Shown one piece after another: positions 1-10,612 of a stretch of 64,000 bases of DNA. Where the stretch lies: NCBI GenBank assembly GCA_963815645.1, contig CAWFHL010000001.1, forward strand, positions 806,001 to 870,000, given 5' to 3'. Below the pieces are notes generated by a model. That model made no database searches. It worked only from the letters and a program-made list of their open reading frames with translations, and was not told where the DNA came from. The translations under genes were made by a program, and so were the position numbers. Within the stretch, counting starts at the first letter, position 1, and each line of letters begins with the position of its first letter. The stretch is from JBBRHQ01 sp963815645 (lineage in GTDB: Bacteria; Actinomycetota; Thermoleophilia; Solirubrobacterales; 70-9).

Positions 1-387
1 GTCGAAGCCGGAGGCGTCGAGGATCGCGACGCTGCCCCGCTCGGCGTGGACCGAGAGAGCCGAGCGCAGCGCCCGGCGGCGCGCCTTGCGGTTGACCTTG
101 ACGGTGTAGTGGCGCGGCTTCGGACCGAAGGCGACGCCGCCCCCGATGCGGTGGGGGACGCTCAGCGCCCCGACCCGGGCCCGCCCGGTGCCCTTCTGGC
201 GCCAGGCCTTCGCGGTGGTCATCGAAATCTCGCCGCGGGTCAGGGTCGAGGCGGTGCCCCGCCGGCGGGAGGCGAGGTCGGCGCGGGCCGCCTCGTCCAC
301 GAGCGACTGGTGGAAGGGCTCCGCGAAGAGCCCCTCGGGCAGGTCGGCCTTCGTCGTCTTGCCGAGCACGGCCGCCTTGCTAGCCAT
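1..387 (-). CDS. rplD: 50S ribosomal protein L4, N-terminal part (cut by window edge)
   Basis: L4 binds 23S rRNA and helps line the peptide exit tunnel. The visible 129 residues begin MASKAAVLGKTTKADLPEG and include the conserved rRNA-binding stretch KAWRQKGTGRARVG followed by GGGVAFGPKPRHY, which is diagnostic of L4. The frame stays open to the left edge, so the C-terminal part lies outside the window. The ATG at 385-387 overlaps the end of rplC by 8 bases, so the two are translationally coupled in the S10 operon order rpsJ-rplC-rplD. Identification is firm; only the gene end is missing. Confidence 0.96.
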   Translation of the reverse strand, partial: MASKAAVLGKTTKADLPEGLFAEPFHQSLVDEAARADLASRRRGTASTLTRGEISMTTAKAWRQKGTGRARVGALSVPHRIGGGVAFGPKPRHYTVKVNRKARRRALRSALSVHAERGSVAILDASGFD

Positions 388-1042
388 CGGAGCGCACCTC
401 GACGATCGCGTTGCGAGAGCCGGGGACGGAGCCTCGGATCAGCAGCAGGTTGCGCTCGGTGTCGGTCTGATGGACCCGGAGGCCGCGCTGGGTGACCCGC
501 TTGCCGCCCATCTGGCCTGGCATCTTCATCCCCTTGAAGACCCGCGCGGGCCAGGCGCTGGCGCCGATCGAGCCCGGGGCGCGAACGTTGTGTGAGCCGT
601 GGCTGACCGGGCCACGGCTGAAGTTGTGGCGCTTGATCCCACCCTGGAACCCCTTGCCGATCGAGACCCCGGAGACTTTCACCCGCTGACCCGGCTCGAA
701 CGAGGAGACGGTCACCTCCGTGCCGACCTTGGGCCCGGCCTCACCATCACCGTCGTCCGCCTCGTCCTCGGTCGCGGCGATCTCGGCGTCGCGGAACTCG
801 ACCAGGTGGCGCATCGGATTCGCCCCCGCCTTGGCGAGGTGGCCCAGCTCCGCCTTGCTCAGCTTTCCCTCCTTGACCTCGCCGAAGGCGAGCTGAATCG
901 CGTCGTAGCCGTCGCGATCCGCCTTGCGGATGGCGGTGATCGGGCAGGGTCCCGCCTCGATCACCGTCACCGGGACGACGGTGCCGTCTTCGGGATCGAA
1001 GACTTGGGTCATGCCGAGCTTCTTGCCGATGATCGCCGACAC
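380..1042 (-). CDS. rplC: 50S ribosomal protein L3
   Basis: L3 is an early-assembly 23S rRNA-binding protein that reaches towards the peptidyl transferase centre. The 220-residue protein starts at a GTG (1040-1042), giving MSAIIGKKLGMTQVF, the classic L3 N-terminus. The conserved core KGFQGGIKRHNFSRGPVSHGS and the GSIGASAWPARVFKGMKMPGQMG region are intact (each split here only by wording). Residues about 88-105 form an acidic loop, rich in Asp and Glu (DEADDGDGE), that is not part of the usual L3 core. rpsJ ends 11 bases upstream and rplD overlaps downstream, so this is the S10 operon. Confidence 0.97.
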   Translation of the reverse strand: MSAIIGKKLGMTQVFDPEDGTVVPVTVIEAGPCPITAIRKADRDGYDAIQLAFGEVKEGKLSKAELGHLAKAGANPMRHLVEFRDAEIAATEDEADDGDGEAGPKVGTEVTVSSFEPGQRVKVSGVSIGKGFQGGIKRHNFSRGPVSHGSHNVRAPGSIGASAWPARVFKGMKMPGQMGGKRVTQRGLRVHQTDTERNLLLIRGSVPGSRNAIVEVRSDG

Positions 1043-1053
1043 ATCAGACCCCG

Positions 1054-1374
1054 CTACAACCTGATCTCGATGTCGACGCCCGCCGGCAGCGAGTCGAGGC
1101 GCTGCAGCGAGTCGACCGTCTTCGGGCTCGGCTGGTGGATGTCGATCAGCCGTTTATGGGTGCGGATCTCGAAATGCTCGCGCGAGTCCTTGTCCTTAAA
1201 CGGGGAGCGGATCACGCAGTAGACGTTCTTCTCGGTCGGCAGCGGCACCGGGCCGGACACTGTCGCGCCGGTCCGCTCGGCCGTCTCGACGATCTCTCGC
1301 GCGGCGCGATCGATCGCGTCGTGGTCATACGCCTTGAGGCGGATTCGGATTTTCTGAGCCGCTATGGCCGACAT
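1054..1374 (-). CDS. rpsJ: 30S ribosomal protein S10
   Basis: S10 is a small-subunit head protein that also serves as NusE in antitermination. The 106-residue product has the full S10 sequence: KIRIRLKAYDHDAID near the N-terminus, PLPTEKNVYCVIRSPFKDK in the centre, and EHFEIRTHKRLIDI towards the end. It starts at ATG 1372-1374 and ends 11 bases before rplC. It is the first gene of the S10 operon; the 146-base gap to tuf holds a terminator-like hairpin and a GC-rich direct repeat. Confidence 0.97.
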   Translation of the reverse strand: MSAIAAQKIRIRLKAYDHDAIDRAAREIVETAERTGATVSGPVPLPTEKNVYCVIRSPFKDKDSREHFEIRTHKRLIDIHQPSPKTVDSLQRLDSLPAGVDIEIRL

Positions 1375-1413
1375 TTCTCGCTGCTGTCTTTCCTTGGTCT
1401 TTCTCGCGCAATC

Positions 1414-1448
1414 GGGGCGCCGCCCCGGTTGGTGGGGCGCCGCCCCGG
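1414..1448. repeat. GC-rich tandem copy in the tuf-rpsJ gap
   Basis: A 15-base unit (GGGGCGCCGCCCCGG) occurs at 1414-1428 and again at 1434-1448. Each unit is nearly self-complementary, so the pair can form two small hairpins or one larger one. It lies in the rpsJ leader on the minus strand, downstream of the tuf terminator. Its function is not evident. Confidence 0.5.
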
Positions 1449-1491
1449 TCGTATGTCCTTTGCAGTTTTTGCCGCCGTCCCGGCGGCGAAA

Positions 1492-1512
1492 GGGCGGGCA
1501 AGTTGCCCGCCC
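1492..1512 (-). terminator. Putative terminator of tuf
   Basis: A perfect inverted repeat, GGGCGGGCAA at 1492-1501 and TTGCCCGCCC at 1503-1512 with a one-base centre, sits 8 bases after the tuf stop codon. On the minus strand it is followed by only three T residues and then by a second GC hairpin (1471-1487). It probably ends or attenuates tuf transcription before rpsJ, though the short U-tract makes it a weak intrinsic terminator. Confidence 0.6.
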
Positions 1513-1520
1513 TCGGGTCG

Positions 1521-2705
<1,185 letters not shown>

Positions 2706-2940
2706 CTCTCTCCTTGGGCCTTTCTAGTATCTGGTCTTTGCTGTCCGGCTTAAGTGATTGGGTTGCTCAGGGCGCACGGCAGGGGTTTTTGTTGCCCGCA
2801 GGCGAACCTGTGCAATATAGCTGGAATAAAGCCGGCGGCTTTCGGAGAAAAACCGGCAGCCGCTCTGCTCTCGCGCAATTCGCATCATCACCACTGAGAG
2901 CCTTGCGAACTCGCTTTCGCGTCCGCTGCTGCCGGCTGTC
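2706..2940 (-). promoter_or_regulatory. Structured fusA-tuf intergenic region
   Basis: This 235-base gap has no gene. On the minus strand, an 8-base arm at 2928-2935 can pair with 2853-2860 (CCGGCAGC and its complement), and the second arm is followed by five T residues (2848-2852). That resembles a terminator or attenuator enclosing a second pairing, TTCGCA with TGCGAA. Further downstream a TATATT hexamer (2814-2819) could be a -10 element for tuf, but no good -35 accompanies it. The proposals rest on reading alone. Confidence 0.4.
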
Positions 2941-5052
<2,112 letters not shown>

Positions 5053-5135
5053 GATGGGGCGTAAAGTGTGGTCTGGTGGTGGGCGGGGTGTTTGAAAGGA
5101 GAGATGGCGTCTTGCTGAGATCCGGTTTTGCGCAC

Positions 5136-5156
5136 AAAAAAGGCCCTGACGGGCCT
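5136..5156 (-). terminator. Intrinsic terminator inside the fusA leader (attenuator candidate)
   Basis: On the minus strand AGGCCC (151-156 arm), a four-base loop and GGGCCT are followed by six T residues (5136-5141), a textbook intrinsic terminator. It lies 84 bases upstream of the fusA start. No minus-strand gene precedes it, because the upstream genes run the other way. It therefore cannot be an ordinary gene end and probably attenuates fusA. A CTCGCG/CGCGAG stem directly upstream abuts the terminator and might compete with it. Confidence 0.75.
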
Positions 5157-5305
5157 CGCGCGACCTTCGCTCCGCGAGATCCGGGACAGATGGCTATGTC
5201 GAGCGGCTATCCATTGGCCGGGAAACCCCCTTCGCACGAGCCCGGCCGGCACGTGGTTCCGTGCCTGGGGTTCGTGCCTGGGCGACGCGCGATGATAGCA
5301 GAGCG

Positions 5306-6364
5306 ATGAGCCCGCTCCGGAAGCGCCGAGAGCGGCGCAGGGAGCGCCAGCGCGAGGCCCGAGAGGCCCGTCGCGAGGAGCTCTCCGCCCGCCTCCGGGG
5401 GGAGGAGCAGGAGGCCTCGGCGGCAGAGCGGGAGGAGCGGCGGGCCAAGCGGAGCGCCGCCCGCAATTCCGGCACGGACGGCAAGCCCGGGAAGAGGCAG
5501 CCGAAGCAGCGGGCCCGGCGCAAGGCGAGGGCGGCGCGGATCAAGGCGGGGCGCTCCGGCGTGACGCTGACGAAGCGCGTCCGCTCGGGTTTCGACGGCG
5601 CCAGGCGCGCCTGGCGCAGGGGGCTGCGATCTACCGGCGATAGGGCGAAACGAGCCGCCCCGGGGGTGCGCCGCGCCTTCGACCGCGGCTGGGCGCTGTT
5701 CGCCCCTCTGTTCGCCTTCGCCCTGGGCATCGTCCCAGGCGCCGAGCGCCTGCTTCGCAGGGCGCTGGCCGGCCTGGGGCGGGGGATCGCGGCCTGCGTC
5801 GGGCGGCTCGATCGCCTCCTGACTCCGCTTCGCGGAGCCTTCCTCGTCACCCTCGCCTCAGCCGGCTGCCTGGTGCTTTCCCAATTCGTTTACTACCGCG
5901 GCGTCGAGATCGGCCAACCGGGCTACGGTCAGGTCTCGACCATCGCCTCGGCTCCCCAGGTGGACCTGCAGAGGGCCGGCGAGGCGCACTCCTACCTGCT
6001 GATCCCGCTCGCCGCCTTCGCCGTGGTGATGGCCGCGGTTGCCGTCTTCGCCAAGCGGCGCCGGGCGGCAGAGCTGGTCGCGCTGGCGGGCCTCGCCGGG
6101 ATCGCGGTCACCCTGCTGGTCGACATGCCGAGCGGGCTCGACGCCGGCCTCGCCGGGGCCCGGTTCTCGGGCGCCCACGCGGTGCTGCGCGAGGGCTTCT
6201 CGGCACAGCTCGCCGCCTCGGCCGGCCTGGTTATCTGCGGCGCGGCGCTGTCGCTCGACCTGCGCCCGGTCCGCTCCAAGGCGCGGCGCCCGTTGCGGCG
6301 GAGGAGCCGGAAGCGGCGGTCGGCTTCGCGTCAGGCCCCCCCCCTGGCGGAGAGCGGCACGTGA
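5306..6364 (+). CDS. Membrane protein with basic, coiled N-terminus (unknown function)
   Basis: I do not recognise this 352-residue protein. Residues 1-90 are Arg/Glu/Ala-rich and likely helical. After a second basic segment come about four hydrophobic helices, including LVTLASAGCLVLSQFVYY, YLLIPLAAFAVVMAAVAVF, a LVALAGLAGIAVTLLVDMP segment and a final LAASAGLVICGAALSL. The C-terminus is again basic. The ATG at 5306 was preferred over an upstream in-frame start because the membrane core and charged N-terminus begin there. It overlaps the next gene by 4 bases. The core resembles that neighbour in spacing and in a V/I-D-M/V-P motif, so the two look like paralogues. They sit inside the str cluster in reverse orientation. 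Confidence 0.75.
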   Translation: MSPLRKRRERRRERQREAREARREELSARLRGEEQEASAAEREERRAKRSAARNSGTDGKPGKRQPKQRARRKARAARIKAGRSGVTLTKRVRSGFDGARRAWRRGLRSTGDRAKRAAPGVRRAFDRGWALFAPLFAFALGIVPGAERLLRRALAGLGRGIAACVGRLDRLLTPLRGAFLVTLASAGCLVLSQFVYYRGVEIGQPGYGQVSTIASAPQVDLQRAGEAHSYLLIPLAAFAVVMAAVAVFAKRRRAAELVALAGLAGIAVTLLVDMPSGLDAGLAGARFSGAHAVLREGFSAQLAASAGLVICGAALSLDLRPVRSKARRPLRRRSRKRRSASRQAPPLAESGT

Positions 6365-6939
6365 GCGACGGACTGCGCCTCGAGCGCCTGCTGCCCGTCG
6401 CCTGCCTGGTGGGGGCGGGACTGCTGATCGCATCGGAGCTGATGGACACCTTCCGCTTCGACGCGGTCGACGAACTGAACGGAAACGCCGGCGCGGTCGC
6501 CACTGTGGCCGACCGCCACCAGTACGCGATGCTCGTCCTTGGAGTGTTCGCGATCGTCGCGCTCGCCGTGGCGATCTTCAGCGGCTCGAAGCCCGCCGCG
6601 GTCGCGGTCGCGGTCGCCGGCGGTGCGGCGATCCTCCTGTTCGTGCTGATCGACGTGCCCGACGCCGGCAAGGTCGGGACCTTCAGCGACGCCGGCCGGT
6701 CCTTCGTCGACGCCAAGGCGGTTCCCCAGGGTGGCTTCTGGCTGGAGATGATCGGGGCCCTCGTCCTCGCGATCTGCGGCGGGACCCTCGCGACCCTCAC
6801 CCCCGAGCAGCTGAGGTCGCTGCGGCCACGCCGGCGGGAGGGGAAGGAGAAGGACAGCGGAGCCGGGGCGCCGCCAAAGCGTGGCAGGAGGCGGATGCCG
6901 CGCCTCCGCAAGGCCTCACAGGAGGCAGGCGGCAGCTAG
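6361..6939 (+). CDS. Four-helix membrane protein, paralogue of upstream gene
   Basis: This 192-residue protein starts at GTG 6361, overlapping the preceding stop by 4 bases. It has hydrophobic segments LLPVACLVGAGLLIASEL, YAMLVLGVFAIVALAVAIF, AVAVAGGAAILLFVLIDVP and MIGALVLAICGGTLATL, then a basic C-terminal tail. Loop motifs (IDVPDAG, then Gly-Phe-rich stretch before the last helix) mirror the larger neighbour. No catalytic motif is visible. It converges on rpsG, ending 11 bases from its stop. Function unknown; co-translation suggests the two proteins act together in the membrane. Confidence 0.75.
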   Translation: MSDGLRLERLLPVACLVGAGLLIASELMDTFRFDAVDELNGNAGAVATVADRHQYAMLVLGVFAIVALAVAIFSGSKPAAVAVAVAGGAAILLFVLIDVPDAGKVGTFSDAGRSFVDAKAVPQGGFWLEMIGALVLAICGGTLATLTPEQLRSLRPRRREGKEKDSGAGAPPKRGRRRMPRLRKASQEAGGS

Positions 6940-6949
6940 ATCCGGGCGG

Positions 6950-7420
6950 CTACCAGCGGTAGTGGGCGAACGCCTTGTTCGCCTGGGCCATCCGGTAGAT
7001 GTCGTCCTTGCGTTTCCAGGCGTTTCCCTGCTGCTTGGTCGCGTCGAGGATCTCGTTCGCGAGGCGCTCGGGCATCGAGTACTCGCGCCGCTGGCGGGCA
7101 AAATCGACCAGCCAGCGGGCGGCGAGCGTGCGGGCGCGGCGCGCCGGCACCTCGACCGGCACCTGGTAGGTGGCGCCGCCGACCCGGCGGGAGCGGACCT
7201 CCAATACCGGGGTCAGCTGCTTGATCGCGTCCTCGAGTGTCTCGACCGGGTCCTCGCCCGACCGCTCCCCGACCAGCGCCAGTGCGTCGTAGACGATCTC
7301 CTCGGCGCGCGACTTCTTGCCGTGGTTCATCACCTTGTTGATGACCTGCTGGACGAGCCGGCTGCGATGGCGGGAGTCGGGCTCGATCGGCCGTATCTGG
7401 GCTGCGGTGCGGCGCGGCAT
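6950..7420 (-). CDS. rpsG: 30S ribosomal protein S7
   Basis: S7 nucleates assembly of the 30S head and contacts the E-site tRNA. The 156-residue protein starts MPRRTAAQIRPIEPD and has the conserved VNKVMNHGKKSRAE-type segment, GGATYQVPVEVPARRART and the C-terminal helix ending AQANKAFAHYRW. The ATG at 7418-7420 lies 8 bases after the rpsL stop, so both are read from one transcript. fusA does not follow directly, because two plus-strand genes intervene. Confidence 0.97.
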   Translation of the reverse strand: MPRRTAAQIRPIEPDSRHRSRLVQQVINKVMNHGKKSRAEEIVYDALALVGERSGEDPVETLEDAIKQLTPVLEVRSRRVGGATYQVPVEVPARRARTLAARWLVDFARQRREYSMPERLANEILDATKQQGNAWKRKDDIYRMAQANKAFAHYRW

Positions 7421-7428
7421 GTGTGGAG

Positions 7429-7822
7429 CTAGCGCTTCACCCCGTAGCGGGAGCGCGCCTGGCGGCGGTCGGAGACACCGGCCGCGTCGAGCGTGCCGCG
7501 GACCACCTTGTAGCGGACGCCCGGGAGGTCCTTGACGCGGCCGCCCCTGACCAGCACGACCGAGTGCTCCTGGAGGTTGTGGCCCTCGCCCGGGGATGTA
7601 GGTGGTGACCTCCATCCCGTTGGTGAGCCGGACACGGGCGATCTTGCGCAGCGCGGAGTTCGGCTTCTTCGGGGTCACCGTCGCGACCCTGGTGCAGACG
7701 CCGCGACGCTGAGGCGCGGAGACCCGCTTCTTGCGGCCCTGCCCGGACTTCAGGCCCGGCGTCGTGACCTTCTTCTTCGGGCGCTTGCGGCCCTTCCTGA
7801 CGAGTTGGTTCGTGTTCGGCAC
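7429..7822 (-). CDS. rpsL: 30S ribosomal protein S12 (reading frame broken by one extra base)
   Basis: S12 sits at the decoding centre. The N-terminal frame reads from GTG 7822: PNTNQLVRKGR, then KKPNSALRKIARVRLTNG and TYIPG. The C-terminal half, GEGHNLQEHSVVLVRGGRVK, DLPGVRYK and ending YGVKR, is in another frame. Removing one C from the CCC at 7589-7591 restores a normal S12. The streptomycin-related lysines (in KKPNSA and GGRVKDLPG) are wild type. Because the gene is essential, a base-call error is far likelier than a pseudogene. The GTG follows a TACCAT hexamer by 8 bases with no Shine-Dalgarno site. Confidence 0.93.
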
Positions 7823-7840
7823 GGCGGAGAATGGTAGCGG

Positions 7841-7869
7841 GCGGCGGCCGAGCATGAACCGGCCGCCGC
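7841..7869 (-). terminator. GC hairpin between the PepSY gene and rpsL
   Basis: A perfect 10-base stem (GCGGCGGCCG at 7841-7850 and its complement at 7860-7869) with a 9-base loop lies 13 bases after the stop of the PepSY gene and 18 bases upstream of rpsL. It has no T-tract. It is probably a terminator for the upstream gene, or a leader structure of rpsL. Confidence 0.45.
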
Positions 7870-7882
7870 CGCGCGGACCTGC

Positions 7883-8202
7883 CTAGCTGGCGGTGTTGCC
7901 GGCGCTGTCGCCGTCGCCCTCGATCACGACCAGCTTGTAGTTCTGGTCGAGGCGGACGTCGACGGTCTGACCGTCGGGCTTGGTCACCTCGACCTCCCAG
8001 AGCGCTCCATTCTCGCCGTCGCGCTCGACCGAGTTGGCCTTGCCGCCGGTGATTGCCAGGGCCGCCTGCTCGGCCTTGGACGCCCCGGGACCGCCGGCGT
8101 TCTCACCGCTGTCGGAGCCGACGGCGCCGGCAACGGCGGCCCCTCCGGCTCCGAGCGCGACGAGCGCGCGCCGATCAGGGCGATCTTCTTGACTCTGTTC
8201 AT
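7883..8202 (-). CDS. Small exported PepSY-domain protein (frame broken)
   Basis: The start MNRVKKIALIGA at ATG 8202 follows an AAGGAG site and opens a signal peptide. It continues in another frame as LVALGAGGAAVAGAVG, then reads AALAITGGKANSVERDGENG and WEVEVTKPDGQTVDVRLD, a PepSY/YpeB-like fold of about 60 residues ending in an acidic tail. Two extra bases in the GCGCGCG run at about 8164-8171 break the frame. The predicted product is about 105 residues, exported, perhaps modulating a protease or periplasmic partner as other PepSY proteins do. It is divergent from the HAD-like gene. Confidence 0.7.
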
Positions 8203-8317
8203 CGGGTCTCCTTGGTGCGTTTGCGATTGCCCAGCCCAGCTTGGCCGGGGGCGATGAGATGCCGATGAGTGGTCCATGAGATCCCGCCTCCGGCGCCGCT
8301 GCAAATAGGCTGAGCCG

Positions 8318-8830
8318 ATGGCCGAGCGACCGATCCTGGCCGTCGACGTCGACGGGGTGATCAGCCTCTTCGGCTTCGAGGAGCCTCCAGATCGAAGCCT
8401 CGCCCGCTTCGAGCTGATCGACGGCATGGTGCACTGCATCTCGCTCGGGGCCGGGGAGCGCCTGCGGCGGCTCGCCGAGCACTACGAGCTGATCTGGGCG
8501 ACCGGCTGGGAGGACCGCGCCAACGACATTCTCCCCGGCATTCTCGGCCTGCCGGAGCTCCCCGTGGTCAATTTCGGCGGCGCCGCCCAGTTCGGCAGCG
8601 CCCACTGGAAGCTCGGGGCGCTGGGCAAGGCCGGCGATGGCCGGGCGCTCGCCTGGGTGGATGACTCCTTCGATGAGAGCTGCTACGAGTGGGCGCGCTC
8701 ACGCTCCCAGCCGACCCTGCTGGTCCCGACCGAGCCGAGGCTCGGTCTGGAGGAAGCGCACGCCGAGGCGCTCTCGGCCTGGGCCCGCGGCCTGGCGCGC
8801 GAATCGCGCCAGGGTCGAGTTGACGGCTAG
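8318..8830 (+). CDS. HAD-like phosphatase domain protein
   Basis: The 170-residue protein shows haloacid-dehalogenase-like motifs: AVDVDGVI near residue 10 (motif I, two aspartates), WATGWEDRAND around residue 60 (motif II Thr) and WVDDSFDE around residue 112 (motif IV acidic pair). No cap domain is evident and the substrate cannot be inferred. The ATG follows a TAGGCT hexamer (8306-8311) by exactly 6 bases with no ribosome site, so the mRNA is probably leaderless. The next gene begins within 10 bases. Confidence 0.8.
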   Translation: MAERPILAVDVDGVISLFGFEEPPDRSLARFELIDGMVHCISLGAGERLRRLAEHYELIWATGWEDRANDILPGILGLPELPVVNFGGAAQFGSAHWKLGALGKAGDGRALAWVDDSFDESCYEWARSRSQPTLLVPTEPRLGLEEAHAEALSAWARGLARESRQGRVDG

Positions 8831-8839
8831 ACTGGAGTG

Positions 8840-9167
8840 GTGGAGGGTTTCTGGCCCATCTTCTTCTTGATCGTGGTCCTGAAGATCCCCGTGCTCGGTT
8901 CGCTCTGGCTGGTCTGGTGGGCCTCGCATCCCGCGCCTGAGGCCGACGGCGCCGAGGACCGACGGCGGCTTCCGGCGCTGGCGACCGCAGCCGCGCCGGC
9001 CCAAGGGTCCCCGCCGTGGGCCCCATGGGGGAGGCGCCGCCAAGGCGCTGCCGCCGTGTCCGCCCGGCGCCCGCACCCGGGTGCTGACCCCGCCGGCGCC
9101 GGCCCGCACTGGCCTCGCCCACGCTCGGGGCGCCGCCCAGCCGGCCCGCGAGCGCTCCGGCCACTAG
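8840..9167 (+). CDS. Small membrane-anchored protein (frame broken)
   Basis: The protein opens VEGFWPIFFLIVVLKIPVLG, continues SLWLVWWASHPAPEA as a membrane anchor, and then switches to a proline/arginine-rich tail in another frame (FRRWRPQPRRPKGPRRGPHG then LPPCPPGARTRV). Dropping one C at 8959-8960 joins them into about 109 residues. Similar short proteins with a tail of this composition are, as I recall, common in Actinobacteria, with no assigned function. GTG 8840 follows TAGACT (8828-8833) by 6 bases, arguing for a leaderless start; GTG 8837 is an alternative. It overlaps the convergent monooxygenase by a few bases. Confidence 0.65.
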
Positions 9168-10489
9168 CGACGGGCGCCACGGCGGCGCTCGCGCCGCAGC
9201 TCCCGCATGTAGGGGTGGAAGTCGACCTGGATCGTGTGCCGCTTCGAGGCGACGTAGCGGCGCGCCATCCTGCCCCGGCTCCGCTCGATCTCCTTGCGCA
9301 TCTGATCGGCGCCGGGCACGGCGGCCTCGCCCTCGAGCAGGTCCGCGACCCAGTGCGACTGCTGCTCGGCGATAGGCATGATCGCTCCCAGCGGCTGGAT
9401 CAGTCCGATGAAGTAGAGGCCCGGGTGCTCGACCGAGACCACCCTGCGATAGAGGTCGATCCGGTTCCCGGGGGCGGCCAGCAGCGACGGGTCGAGGAAG
9501 GGGAAGGTGATCTTGTAGCCGGTGCAGTAGATGACCAGGTCGATCTCCTCATCGCTGCCGTCGGTGAAGCGCACCATCCGGCCGTCGAAGCGCTCGATGT
9601 TGGGCTTCACCGTGATGTCGCCGTGGCCGATCCGCGGCAACAGCTCGGAGGAGACCGTGGGATGGGCCTCGAGCAGCTTGTGGTCGGGCTGGGGCAGGCC
9701 ATAGGAGGCGACGTCGCCGGTCGCGGTCTTCAAAGCTCTCAGGAACATCCGCCGTTGCAGCGCCAGCGGCAGCCTCGAGAGCGCTTCCGAGCCGGTCTCG
9801 TCGGTCGGCATCCCGCGCAGGTACTTGGGGATCACGTAGGCGCCGCGGCGCATCGCGAGGAATGTCGCGTCGGCGATCCGTGAGGACTCGACCGCGATGT
9901 CCGTCGCCGAGTTGCCGATCCCCAGCACCAGCACCCGCTTCTCACGCAGGACGTCGGCCTCGCGGTAATCGTGGGCGTGCATCTGCTCCCCGAGGAACTC
10001 CGCGGAGCCTGGGAACGGAGGCTCGGGCCAGCGGGGGTTCCAGTGATGCCCGTTGGCGATCAGCACCGCGCCGTAGCGGGCGCTCTCGCGGCGGCCGCGG
10101 TCGTCCTCGACGGTCACTTCCCACTCCCCGTCCGCCGCCTCGACGCTTAGCACCCCGGTGCGGAAGCGGATTCGGTCGCGGAAGCCGAAATGATCGACGA
10201 AATCGTCGAAGTAGCGGGCAATCTGGAAGTGGTCCGGGTAGTCGGGGTAGTCCTCGGGCATCGGGTAGCAGGCGTATGACATCTGCCGCCGCGAAGTGTT
10301 GATGTGCAGGGAGCGGTAGGCGGAGGACATCTCGTTGTCATTCTGGTAGCGCCAGTTGCCGCCGACCTCGGAGCCCTTCTCGAAGCAATCGAACGAGACT
10401 CCCCGCTCGCCGAGCACCTGGCATGCGGCGATCCCGGATGACCCGGCGCCGACAACACAGACCTTCTGTCCCGGCCGAAGCGCGCTCAT
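9164..10489 (-). CDS. Flavin-containing monooxygenase (FMO/BVMO type)
   Basis: The 441-residue enzyme should use FAD and NADPH to oxygenate a small organic substrate, either heteroatom oxidation or Baeyer-Villiger. FAD binds at VCVVGAGSSGIA (about residue 10) and NADPH at VLVLGIGNSATD (about residue 196). FLGEQMHAHDY (about 175) fits the FMO fingerprint FxGxxxHxxx(Y/F). CTGY near residue 335 is the ATG-like motif. ATG 10489 was chosen because the Rossmann fold begins 10 residues later and because TAGATT lies 7 bases upstream, a leaderless arrangement. It sits between rpoC and rpsL, apparently unrelated to them. Confidence 0.88.
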   Translation of the reverse strand: MSALRPGQKVCVVGAGSSGIAACQVLGERGVSFDCFEKGSEVGGNWRYQNDNEMSSAYRSLHINTSRRQMSYACYPMPEDYPDYPDHFQIARYFDDFVDHFGFRDRIRFRTGVLSVEAADGEWEVTVEDDRGRRESARYGAVLIANGHHWNPRWPEPPFPGSAEFLGEQMHAHDYREADVLREKRVLVLGIGNSATDIAVESSRIADATFLAMRRGAYVIPKYLRGMPTDETGSEALSRLPLALQRRMFLRALKTATGDVASYGLPQPDHKLLEAHPTVSSELLPRIGHGDITVKPNIERFDGRMVRFTDGSDEEIDLVIYCTGYKITFPFLDPSLLAAPGNRIDLYRRVVSVEHPGLYFIGLIQPLGAIMPIAEQQSHWVADLLEGEAAVPGADQMRKEIERSRGRMARRYVASKRHTIQVDFHPYMRELRRERRRGARR

Positions 10490-10612
10490 CGCCGGGAATC
10501 TAGCCAAATCAAATGCGGCGGCCGCCCGCGGCGAGGGGGCCGGTGGCACTCAAAACTTCGGCTGTTTCGCCGATACAACCTCGGGCAGCGGTTAGCCGAA
10601 CGGCTTTCCCGA

